A stretch of 64,000 nucleotides of DNA from Caecitellus pseudoparvulus (lineage: Eukaryota; Bigyra: Bicosoecida). Under the pieces are notes generated by a model. It saw only the letters and a program-made list of their open reading frames with translations, ran no database searches and had not been told where the DNA came from. How positions within the stretch are numbered: position 1 is the stretch's first letter; each line of letters starts with the position of its first letter. The translations under genes were made by a program, and so were the position numbers. Below, piece after piece: positions 11,901 through 23,600 of this stretch. The stretch spans positions 372,001-436,000 of the forward strand of contig CBFFRQ010000054.1 in NCBI GenBank assembly GCA_965644315.1, given 5' to 3'.

Positions 11901-14900
11901 GTTGCGACCGCCACCAGGGTGGGTCATGGCCGCCATCCACCGCAAGTCCTCGCAGACCTTGAAGTCCCCACGCTTGTCCTTGTCGAGGAAGTACAGACCG
12001 GACGCTTCGATGACCTGTCTGACGATTTCGTTTGTTGGCTGGTCTCCCCACTCGTTGATCTCGGGCATGGAGATGTCGTCAATGAACACCGTCATCTTCC
12101 GCCCAGCTGGGGGGCCAAAGTTCTTCCCCCCGCGCTTGTCCAGACTGGACTCGATGGCGTCTTGGAACATGCGCATGGTTGTGGCAGACGAGAAGTTCAG
12201 CCGCTTTGACACCATTGCAGAGGAATCGAACCCAGCCATGAACATGAGTGCCGTGGAAGTCTTTGCCGTGCCAGAGCCACCCGTCATGAGCACGGGAGTG
12301 TTCATGCTGTTCATGGCTTGCAGCAGGAAGATGCTCCGAGTTGAGTCCATGGTGGGAACGAGGAGGTTCGAGAAGTCCAGCGGCTCGTCCACCGACGGGT
12401 AGTGCCAAGTGGGGGGAGCCCACGGCTCCCACTCCCACGACTCTTCGTTGAGCTGCATCTCAAAAATCGTTGCGTCACCAGTGACCTGAGGCACAAGGTG
12501 GGGGACCACCCCTTCCATGTACTTGTGGTACTTTACGCGGTCTTCTGGCTCAAGCACCCCGGCGATCGCCCACGAGACGCAGTACAGCAGGATGCGGCCG
12601 CACACAAGCTCTGCTGCGTCGCTGCTCATGGCAGGCAAGTGGTCCGCATTGCGGCTCAGCAGAAGCTCTAGCAGCCGCGTCATGGCCTTCACGCTGCCGA
12701 TGCGGGACAGCACCATCACGCGGTTTGTCTGACGAATGAGGAAGTCAAAGAGGTGCCCTGGCTCAGGCGGGGCACACACGCCGATGATGCGCTCAGCAAG
12801 CCTGTCCAACACCTCACGCTGTGACTCCTCCTGCAGACCAAGCCAGGCGTCCCACTTCGGCTTCCAGTCCAAGTCCTCTTCAGACACGTACACAATGCCG
12901 CACCGGGACACCGTCGCTGGCGAAGCGTTGCGCAGCGTCTCGTTCTCGAACATGATCTTGACGTTGTCAGTCATGGGGAAGCGGTCTCCGTTGGACAGTG
13001 TCAAGATGCGGTTGTCATCAAGCACAGTGTTCATGTCTTCGATCCAAATGGCATCTACAGGCCCATCCTCAATGATCCACGTGTTGTACGGTAGCTCAGC
13101 GTTGTTGAACTTCTCCCAGATGGAGGAGAAGACGCCCTTCACCCACTCCCCGCTCAGCGAGTCGTAGCTGCCGTACAACTCGTGTGCCAAAATAGCCTTA
13201 GGGTTCAGCTTGACAAGCTTGTAGGGTGTGCCTTGCCAGCGAGCTCGTGCAGCGGAGAGGCAATCGAAGATGGCGCTCTTCCCGCCACCGGTCGGCCCAG
13301 ACAGCATGATGCCATGTCGAACAAGGCATGTCTCGTGCAGCTGCACAACCTTCGTCACCCAAGCCGGGTGCATGCGCATGTTTGCCTCGGACACGACGGT
13401 TGTCAAGCTGTCCATGAGCTCAGGGAACTGCGCTTTCGCTGGTGCGTCGTACTGCGGGAACAGGTCTACAAGCATGCTCAGGAACAGCGGCACGTCTTGG
13501 GCAATGAGCTTTGAAAGGTTCATGTCACGCAGGGTGCGGTACAGCAAGATTTGTTCGTCAACATCCAAGTTTTGCCGCTTGGTGTTGCCCGCCGTCCGTA
13601 GCACGGACAGGATGTTGCGCAGGCCGAAGTCGTAGTGTCGCTGCTTGGACAGTTGCTCCTCGCACAGGCGGTAGCAGATGAAGAACTTTGTGCTCAGCAG
13701 GTCAGCATTCTGGTAGCCGACAGACACGAGCTTGACCTTGATGATGATCTGGCGGTCAGGGACCATCATGGCCACTCCCCGGAACAGCGCCTTCAGGTTC
13801 TCAGGTAGCTCCTGGCGCCCAGCGTAGCCTGGGTTCATGGTGATGAAGAAGCCGCACACGGGGTTCAGCGTCGTCTTGAACTCATCACCAGGAAAGAAGA
13901 ACTCCTTTACGCTGGCCTTCTTGGCGTTGTTCACAGCTTGCACTTGCTGGGCGACTACGGACAGCACTGGCAGTGCAATGCGGTTGAACTCGTCGAAGCA
14001 TCCCCACAGGCCCGCTTGGCAGAGCCCCTTAAAGATCTTTCCACAGTCAGTGTACCGCATTTGATCGCTGCAATTGGTGACGATGACGTAGATCCCCAGC
14101 GTTCGTCCCATGTCTTTCACCGTCTCGGTCTTTCCCGTGCCGGCCGGCCCCGCTGGGGCCCCGCCAAAGTACATGCCCAGCGCCTGCGCCAGGGTGATGT
14201 AGCAGCGGTCAGTGAGCGGCGTGATGACGAGCCGTTCCTTGACGCCCAGGTACTCATACTGGTACAGGAAGTTCACGTCCGTGACGGAGATGCGGCAGGC
14301 GCCGTCTTCGTCCACCTGGTCGCCTTGATCTGGGTGCCAGTAGAAGCGAGCCTGCTTCAGCCATTCAAAGTCATCGGAGGACCTGATCTTCCGAGCCTTC
14401 CACAGTGCCGCCATGTCCCGTGATACATCTGACTGGTGCACTTGGATGGTGACGAGCGTTTCGATCTTGATGCGGTTCATCTTTGAGCCGAGGTCTTGCA
14501 GGCACCACGTTCCCATGGTGCGCTGCACTTCCAGCGCCTTTCGTTTTGCGAGGTCCACGGCGCCTTTCCGGCTGCGCCCTTGGGACAGCGCCAGCTCAGT
14601 GTCAGCTGTCCACATGAGCTGGATGCCGAGCAGGGCGTACTGCCCGCATTGCCGGTCGACGAAGCCCCGCAGCTTGTCCAAGTCGTCGCCCACCGCTGCG
14701 ATTTCAGCGGCACACTCGGCACAGTACCACTTCATCGTCGCTTGGTGCTCCTTCAAGAGAGCCATGAGCCAGTCCTCAATGTTCCCGACGCACTTTACTG
14801 GCTTGCGCAGCTCTATGGACTCGGTGCCGCCCTTCAAGAAAGAGTGCATGCCCACGATCATGTCCTTGTCCTTATTGTCGTGCTCGACGCGCCCGATGGA

Positions 14901-17900
14901 GTCGAAGACGTTCTGGTAGTACTGCTGGATGGCTTGGGGGTCTGAGCCTTTCGACAGGATTTGCAGGAGGACGGGGCCCGAGCAGAAGAAGAAACGAGGG
15001 AACTTGTTGCGCTTCTGCTCCAAGTAGCCATCCAGGTGCTTCTGGCAGTTCTCCAGTGCGTCGTACATGCCAGGCAGCGAGGACTTGAGGACTTCGTTTG
15101 CGCAGCATGTCACTGCGACCTTCGTCTTGGAAGCGGCAGACATGATGTTCAAAAAGGCCTTGTCGGTCTTCTGGAAGCGCTTGGCGACGGCTGGCATCTG
15201 CTTCGCGATGTCACCACCCAAGAACACCACCTCCAGCGAGGACCACTGCAGCTGGACTTTCAGCCACAGCTCCAGCGTTTCGCTGGTGTCGCTGAGCTCC
15301 TTCAGCAGCAACTGAGTTGGCTCCTTGAAGGGGGTGATGTACCGGGAAGTCAGGTATTGCTGCAGCGCCATTTGGTCCTCCTCAAGCTCCTCCACGATGA
15401 CAGGCACGGCGGTCATGGTTTGAACACTTGGACGAGAGGCGTACTCTTGGAAGGCAATCTCGCGTGTCGTCCATTTGGCCTGCACGACGGCAATCTTCTC
15501 CTCCAGGTCCGCCTCTTTCACCGCGCCAATGCACACCTCCTCGACTTCCTCGAAGTGGGGGACGAGAGACTGCTTCATCAAGTCTGCCAGCTTGAACTCT
15601 GGGTCGTCCACAGTCAGCTCACCTTCACAGGAGCAGATGGACTCCAGCGCCGCCCAGTGCCGCGCGATGACACACTCTTGGGCGAGCTGCGTCAGCAGTG
15701 GCAGCACAAGTTGAAAGTCTTCGATCTTGGTCTTCAATTCAAGGTATGCCTGCCAAGACCGCAGGCGCTTCGGCATCTTCTTGCACCTGCTTGCGAACGA
15801 CTCCATGTCTGCAATCATCGTGTCCACGTTGTCCTTCACGTCCGCCCACAGGATCGTGCGGTACTCGTCCATTTGGTTCATGACGTCTTTGTACAAGCCG
15901 TACAGCTTGCCAAGCAAGGCAAGCTCCTTCTTCGTCTCATCAAGCTCGGGAAAGGGTGTGATGGGGAGTGCAAAGAGGTCCTCCCCGCCATTGTACAGCT
16001 GCCGCTTGCGCTCCATGATCTCGAACTTGTCCTCGAAGCGCCGCAGGCGGTCCATGGCCTCCAGCGGGGACACGCCTTCCACCATGGGCCCTCGCTCGAT
16101 ATACTCAGCTCGGAACTCCGTGACTTTCTCGGTGAACACCTTCAAGTCAATGAGCAGTTGGCGCCTGAAGTCCCTTTGCACTTGTGCGATGGAGGTGGTC
16201 ACTTCGGCAGCCTTGTCCACGACACGCTTCCACGATGCCCACACGACGCTCTTGGCGTCTCGCTCCTCTTGGGACAGCTGAATGTCATGGAGCTCCAGCA
16301 GCTTGTACATTTCCATGATTGGATCAATCTGCGCGTGGATACTCGCTTGCCTGGTGCGCACTTCCTGCAGCACCTCCATGGTGTACCGGAGGCTAGTGAG
16401 GCCTGACACTTCCCGCTCCAGCTGGGTCAACGTGGTCTTTGTGTACTCCATGATGTCGTCAAGCATGCCCTTGGCTTGCTTGTGCAGGTTGGCGGAGTAC
16501 CTCTGCTTCCATGCGGCGACTTCCTCCCCCAGCTGGGCCTTCAACGTCTCCGTGCGCAAGGACAGGGCGCCGATGTTGTACATGGAGAAGATGCGGTCCA
16601 CCCCCCCCTGCACAAGGGCGAACTTCCCCAGCTCCCGGGCGTAGTCATGCATGGAAGGGTCCTTCGCCAGAAACTCTGCGTACGCTTCGTCGGCGTTCTT
16701 CTTCCACAACCACTCGAAGGCTCCGAAGTCCTCCAGGTATCGCTGCACTTGGTACCGCGCTCCCTGGAAGCTGCCTGTCAACAACAGCACGGTGCGCACG
16801 ACAGACATGTCGGATGTCAGGCGTTCAAACATGGTGGGCCACACAGCTGCCGCTTCGCAGCCCCATAGTGGCAGCAGCTTGAAGGCATTCAGGACACCCC
16901 GCGCACAGTCATTGATGACTTCCTGCACAGCCTCCACACTGGGCTCCAGGCAGACGTGCGGGATGGCGAGGTGCACCTTCACCTCGAAGAATGGCCGCTT
17001 AGCCATGAGGTAGGTCGATTCATAGCGGTGAAGCAGTCGCTCCTTGAGGGTGTTCAGTGACTTCTTCACACAGCCAAGCATGGCCGCGTACATGAACGTG
17101 CTGTAGTGCTGTCGCAAGGCGCTGAACTCTGCGGGGCTCGCAAGCTGAATGGAGCCGTCCAGCTGGTACCCTTCGATAAGTTGGACCAGATCGTGGACGG
17201 CGGTCTCCACTGTGCGGTTGATGTCCACCAGTATGGCGGCGTGGGTCTCAACGTGCGCCGCCTGGATGGAGCTGAACTCTTCCAGTGGAAGCGTGCCCGA
17301 GTCTGGGAGCTTCACCAAGCTCATGTGGGCAACCTTCTTGACGTTCGACTCAATGCGATTCTCGACAATGTCGTTGACGCTTGTCACGAGACCCCGCAGG
17401 CGCGCTAAGCCGCTCTGCACGTGGGCTCTGAACGCGTCAATGTTCATCGCGTTCCAGGTCATGGAGAAGAGCGCCGGGCGAAGGCGGTGCTCCATGTCAT
17501 GCACGGCGGGCAGCATGACCAGCTGCAGGGCGTGGATGATCCGGCCTTTGGCAGCTGAGAAGTCACCCAGCATTTCGTGCAGAATTTGGTAGTACGCCTT
17601 GTACTTGTGCTCCTGGAGCACCACTGCCTTCGCCGCGCGAGGCACTGCAATTCCCATGCGCGCCATGCACTTGCTCTCCCTGATGAGCTGCAGCACTTCC
17701 TTGTCAAAGTTGACGTACAGCTTGCCATCTTTCGGGTGCCGAATCAGGAGCACAGCCTCCAGGCCTGCCATGGCCTTGTCAATGCTGTCCACCCAGGCTT
17801 GGTACCACAGGTACTCGAAGGCGACGAGGGTCCTGGCAACGCGGTTGTACAGCTTGACAATCTTTCGCCCCACCTTAGTAGCTAGCATTTCTCCGTGGTT

Positions 17901-19874
17901 CTTGAACGACTCCATAGGGCGCTGGATCCGTGCGAACAGGTGGCGTGCCCACATGATGTTCCCAGCAACTGGCGGCATGTTGCGCGCGCGGGGGGGGTTG
18001 TGCTTGCTTCCTTCGTAAATGTCCTGCACTCGCTCCAGTTCTGCGCCATAGGTGTGGAAAATCCGAGTGAGTTGAGCACGCAGGTCGGCCGCCAGAATGG
18101 GCCGGTGCAGGATGCGGCACAGCTTGGAGTGCAGTTCCAGTGCCGCATCCACGCTGCGGATTCCAGAGAACGACTCTTGAACAAAGGTCAGCATGCTGGC
18201 CTCCAGTTCGTTGATGTGCACGTTGAACTCGACAAAGTCCCTGTCGAAGCCTTGGTCGTACACGGCGAAGAAGTTGTGCCGCTTGGCTTGCATCTCCATG
18301 CACACGCGCTTGTACCTGACCTGCACCCCCTCTGTGCCTTCCAGGCCGTGCCCCAGCAGGGAGTCGAAGTCAGAGATGGTTCCAAAAAGCGCATGGAGCT
18401 TGGTAAGGCGCCGAGAGAACATGTGTGCGTGCGCGAACAGTTGGCTGGCTGGCAAGTCTGCCCACGCGCCTTCCCCACGCGATGCGTACTCGCCTGCTGT
18501 TGACTCGTACGCTGCCTCGATCATGTCGATGGACGAGAGACAGGCAGTGACTCGTTCAACAAGTAGTGCAGCATCCTTCTTCCACAGGCGCTTGCCGGTG
18601 TCCTCAGCCTGCAGGGCTTCGACGTGCTCCTGGCAAGCTTGGCAGGCCTGCCTGACGACGCTGCCCAGCAGCTGCCCGACTTGCGCGGGGTCCCGGAAGT
18701 GCCTGGAGGCAACTTGCACGGTGTGCACTGCGTGAAGAAGAGCAGGGAAGCCCTCAACAACAGTCTGGGGGTCGGCAGAGTACAGCGCGCCCAGGAACGG
18801 CTCCACGGAGCTTAGGTACCGGAAAGTGTCCCGTGCAATGTTCAGGCCCTCTGTGAGCTGCAGGTCCAGCTCCCTCCACGCCTTCACAACCGAAACCACC
18901 TCTGGTGTGTTGTGTGCTCCACCGAGGCCCTTTGCGATGGCATTCATGGCCCCAGACACTGTGCGCGCTTTCGACGTGCGCAGCTGCTCCACGACGCTGG
19001 ACAGTTGGATGACCCGGACGTGCCACCATTCCAGGATGGCCTGCGGGTGCTCAGCGTGGGAGTCAGGAACAACATCATGGTGCAGGAGGTTTTTGACTGT
19101 TGCTGTCCAGGCCTTGAGGGTGTTTGTGTACGCAGTGGCTTGCAGTCGGGACACGGGGGCTTGCTGGCCTCGGCCGACGGACAGGCGCTCGAGCAGGTCG
19201 AGAGGAATGAACTCATCGCCGGGCATTTGCAAGGAGACGATGTGCGCGGTATTCAGCGCGACGTCTTTCATTGCTTGCGAGAATTGAGCGATGCTGCTCT
19301 CAGCATCTGCGGCCACGGCAGCACTCGCCTTGCCCCAGTCAGCTTTGCTCGCAATGGCGTCGTGGAACAGCACGTCCATTTGTGCCTCCAAGCTGACAAG
19401 TGGTGCTTCCATCATCTCTCCGATCAGGAGAGTGTGGTCATTGTCCTGCTCCCGACGCGGTGGGTGGGTTGGCCCGTGCAACGGCTCCAGGCATGAACGC
19501 CACTCACCTTGTCTGCATCAACTGCTTTTGAGCCCGGAGTGTTGCGCATGAAGTACATGACCTTGCCCCCGGCGATGGCATCCCCGCTCGCCACGAAGCG
19601 CAGTGCTGAAGGGTCCTCCGTCGGGTCCTGTACTCTCCGAGGGCGTGGGCCGCGGACAGTGAAGGCCAGGCGGCAGTGACTTCGGGCGCAGCCCGATGCA
19701 AGGTCGCACCTTTTCGCCAGCACTCAGGAGTAGGCATGCACGGCCTGTCCCACCAAGCAGGGCATCTAACTCGGCGACATGCTTCTTGCAAATGTCCTTT
19801 GCAGCTTCCTGGGAGATTTCGTACGCCTCAGCAATGCGGGAGGCACAGTGCAGGTGCCTGGCCCGAAGAGCCAT
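5985..19874 (-). CDS. DNAH5: Outer-arm axonemal dynein heavy chain (DNAH5/DNAH8, Chlamydomonas gamma-type)
   Basis: Three exons (19874-19710, 19627-19508, 19445-5985) with introns of 82 and 62 nt give about 4,581 aa; the third exon is one uninterrupted 13.4-kb frame. The protein has the N-terminal tail, linker and six AAA modules. P-loops are AAA1 GPAGTGKT (about residue 1860), AAA2 GPTGGGKS (about 2147), AAA3 GGSGTAKT (about 2485) and AAA4 GVGGSGKQ (about 2860). A coiled-coil stalk with the microtubule-binding domain lies near 3200-3350 and the C-terminus ends HWVLRGVALLC. AAA1 and AAA2 neighbourhoods (PGYAGRQELPENLK, DGPVDAIWIE) match DNAH5/8. This ATPase motor drives ciliary beating in the outer arm. 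The start at 19874 gives an N-terminus resembling the family, but an extra upstream exon cannot be excluded. Confidence 0.95.
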
Positions 19875-20668
19875 TCTGCGTTGCTGCAGCGCAACGCCGG
19901 CGCTGGCAAGGCTGGCGCGGACACGAGGCAGACACGTAAGATGGAAAGCAATGCATAAATGTTTCGTTTAGGCGCCATAGCCTGGCGTGCTGCTTATCCA
20001 TGGAAAGTGTGCGGCCCCTGCTGTTGTTTGCAGGGCGGGACGGACGTTGGCTGCCTCGGCAGCGTGCAAGCCACACTGAGAGGCCCCGCTGCATGAGGTG
20101 TGTCGAATCAAGGGATGCCCGGCTTCTCACAGCACCTGCAGCTGCCGTCACTTGCCGCCTCTGCGTCTCCCACGCAAAGGCTATCACAAAGGCCGGCTTG
20201 CTTGTGCATGCGAGCGACGCCAGGCGATGTGCTTCAATGCTCCCCATTTCGCACAAACAAGGAAACACACAGTGCTGCGCAGGCGCATGCAGCATGCCAG
20301 CTCGGCGCGCATGGGTTTCCTGCCCCGGGCCAACGCCTCGCGCAGCGGCACAGCCAGCTCCAGGCACACCAGCGCCAACTGACGGCATCGCTGGGGCTGC
20401 AGCGTGCCCACACGCGGCTTGGGAGTGAACAGCAGGGCGATTCTCGGTACGTGATTGAATTTGAAGACTTCCCGCACTGTTGCCATGCGGCATGCTGCAT
20501 GCGTTGGGAAGAGGTGCCTGGCTGAAGGCAACGGAATTTCAAAGGCTGCAGCTGGTGCAGTGCCGCTGGGCGGGAGTGCACCGCCCACCTGCCTCAGCCA
20601 GTCGTGAGCGAGGCAGCGGAAAACGAAGACACTGCTTGCTGCTCCTTGCACAGGTGCTTCTGTGCGGC
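19875..20668. promoter_or_regulatory. Divergent intergenic region between dynein and EP400-like genes
   Basis: About 790 bp between two divergently read genes, presumably holding both promoters. Apart from one possible small minus-strand ORF (20184-20486, listed separately), nothing recognisable was found. Confidence 0.4.
20184..20486 (-). CDS. Possible small protein of unknown function (100 aa)
   Basis: An ATG at 20486 opens a 100-aa frame beginning MATVREVFKFNHVPRIALLF. The first 70 residues have a plausible composition: hydrophobic blocks alternate with basic residues and there is no simple-sequence bias. The last 30 residues look less protein-like and could be read past a splice donor. 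It lies between two divergent genes with no homology I can name, so it may be a chance frame in GC-rich DNA. Confidence 0.28.
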   Translation of the reverse strand: MATVREVFKFNHVPRIALLFTPKPRVGTLQPQRCRQLALVCLELAVPLREALARGRKPMRAELACCMRLRSTVCFLVCAKWGALKHIAWRRSHAQASRPL

Positions 20669-23600
20669 ATGAGTGCGCACTCGATCACTGCCGCCAACGT
20701 GCCAGCTGCTGTCAAGTACGTGCCTGCCCGCCGCCTCAGCCGTCGTCGCCCGCCTCGCACCTGCCTGCCGTCGCCCCCGGTGCAGGGTTTTGGAGAGTGC
20801 AGTTGCAGAGGCCCAGGGACGCGTGACGCCAGCTGTGGGCAAGCATGACCACCACCCACGAGGAGCCGACGCGTCGCTGCCGCCGGCAGCGCCTCCCATG
20901 CAGCCCCCCATGCCGCCCCTGTCCATGTGCCTGCACCCCCTGCTCAAGGCGGCGCAGGAGGTGCGCGCGCGGGTGAGGCAGAAGAGCGAGGCCATGCGGG
21001 CTCTGCAGCAGCTGCGTAACAGCAGCGGCATGCAGGCCGTGGGGGCCGCGCTGCCGGAGCCGGTGCGGCGGAAGTGCCACTGGGACTACGTCCTGGAGGA
21101 AGGCCAGTGGCTGGCCACAGACATGCACCAGGAGCACAGGTGGCACCTGCTGGCACTGAGGCAGGTGGCTGCCGCCGCTGCTGCCGCGGCACGGCGTCGG
21201 CAGGCGCGCCTGGGCGCCAAGAAGGCCAAGGTGGCGGCTGCGGCCGCCTCCTGCAAGCCAGCACCCCTGTGGGCCTTCCCGCACCTACCCGCACCGCCCA
21301 TGACCCCAGGGACGCCGACGACGGCGCAGCCGTGGCAGTGGCAGTACCTGCCCCTCGCCGGCTTGTGCCGTGAGGCCAACGTCGTGTCACAGGTGCTGCT
21401 GGGGCCGGACAAGTACCCCCACCTGCCGCCCTCCACGCAGGAGGCGCCCCGCCTCCCGCAGCAAGTGGCCCCCCTGCGCTTCCCCGGCCAGGAGGCGCAC
21501 GCCCAGTCCGCTGCTGCCACGTCCATGCTGCGCGCAGCCATGGCGTCGGTGGCCAAGTTCGTGCTGCCGCCCCCCCTGCGGGCTGCCCTGCGCCCGTACC
21601 AGCGGGTGGGCCTGCAGTGGCTCCTGGCCCACGCAGCACGGGGATGTGGCGCTGTGCTGGGGGATGAGCGAGGGCTGGGCAAGCGCGCAGTGGCTGTGGC
21701 GGCCATCGGGTGCATGGTGGTGGGCATGGCCACCCCGTCGTGCCTGCCGCCCTGCCTCGTGCCGCCGCCGCCACCCCGCGTCAAGGCCAAGGCCCAGCAC
21801 GCCCTGCCAGTGCTGGTGTTGGTGCCAGACACCCTCGTCCCACACTGGCGTGCCGAGTTCCGTCGGTGGTGGCCTGCCCTGCGCGTGGGCTTGACTTCGC
21901 CGCCGCCCCGCTCCGGCGTGGATGTGCAGTTGCTGGCGGTGAGTGAGGCGGAGGCGGCGCTGCGTGAGGCCGGCAAGAAGGCAGCCTCTCCCTGGAGCAT
22001 GGTGGTGGTGGACGCGACGGTGGGTGTGCCAACCGCTGCCTCGACAGCACTGCTGCACGTGGGCAGCGGGGAAGAGACACCCCTAGAGCCGTCACCAGCC
22101 ACCGCACACGGGGACGGGCAGGAGCTGCCTTGGGAAGCGCTGGCCAAGCTGCCCACGTGCCACCGTCTCCTGGTGACGAACCGCCTGCTGCCGACAGAGG
22201 CGCCTCTCGTGCATCAGGTGGCTGCCTTCGTCTGCCCGCGCTCCTTCGCTGAGCACAGCCAGACGCCCCCTGAGGCTGTGCTGGAAGCCATGGCCGAGTC
22301 TGGTGTCAAGGCTAGTGCGCCCAGAGTGGCTGACGAGGGCGACGCGCCCGCGCCAGCCACGCCTGAGGCTCCCACAGAGCCTGTGGACTTGACGGGCGAC
22401 GGCGCTGCAGTGCGGGATGCACTGCTGTGTTTCTTCCTGCGCCGTCAGGTGCAGGATGAGGCCATTCCGCCCCAGCTGCCGACACTGTGGTGCCGCACGC
22501 TGCTGCTGCAGCCCACGCCCGCGCAGCGCCGCGTGTACGCCTCCTTGTGTGACGTGCAGGCCGTGTCCACCGACGTGCACGCTGCCTGTGGGTTGGACCC
22601 AGACATGTCCCCGCTGCTGCGCCGCATGGCCCTGCTGCACGCCGCGGCACAGCACGCCGCAGGGCCCTCATGCCTGGCAGAGGGCGCCTCCTCCTCCCTG
22701 TGGGCCGCCCTGGACCCCACCTGCCGCCCACAGGGCCGGCACACCCCCCTGCACGGCACAGCACAGCCCCTGGCCACGTGTGCTGCGACTGCCTTGGTCG
22801 CTGCGCACCGGCCCTCCCGTTGGCTGCTGCGCCAGGGAGAGGGCGGGCTGGGCCTCCTGCAGGGCCGCAGGGCGGTGGACTTCGTGGACGGCGGCGCCGC
22901 TGGGCAAGCCTGGGGGGGGTGGGGCCTCGCAGCGGTGCTGGCTGCGCCGTGGGGTGAGCCGGCCCCCGACAACCTCGCCTTCACCAGCGAGGCCAGTGGC
23001 CGCGGCAGGGGCCGCAGCCGGCAGTCTCCTCTGCCACCTGCCGAGCCGGGTTCGGCCGCTCGTGCTGTGAACGTGCACCGACTGGCAGTGGGGCAGGGAG
23101 GGGGCGCCTTGCGGTGGGCTGCGCAGCACTCCCTGCCCCTCGCCACGCCGCTGCGCCTGACCCTGCACCGCTGCCACACCCGCGGTGTGCTGCCGTTGAC
23201 TGCCACTGCGTCGGAGCGGGCAGTGGATGTGGCTGGCGTGCTGGGTGTGTTGGGGCGCGGTGGGCTGTGGGGGTGGAGCGCCCCGGCCACCAGCGTGGAG
23301 GTGCAGGTGCAGACACGGCAGGTGCAGTGCCTGCCCGCTGTGCCCGCGCCTCTGGCGTGCGGACCCCTCGCAGGGCACACGGTGCAGTGGGACTTGCTGC
23401 CCCACGCCGTGCCCACTGCGTGGGTCCCTGGCAAGGGCAAGGCTGCCCCGCCCACGGCTGACACCATCACGTCGCCACGCGGCACGGTGTCGCCCTCCCC
23501 CAGCCCTGCCTTGCGCCCGCCGTCTTCCCTGGCCACCTGGACGGCAGGCAGCGCCAAGTTCCGAGTCCTGCACCAGCTGCTGCACGAAGCGGTGTCCCTC

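Noticed and set aside
20000-20428. 142-aa plus-strand ORF upstream of the EP400-like gene
   Set aside because: Low-complexity Ala/Arg/Cys composition and no homology; the minus-strand frame at 20184-20486 is more protein-like, and even that is weak.
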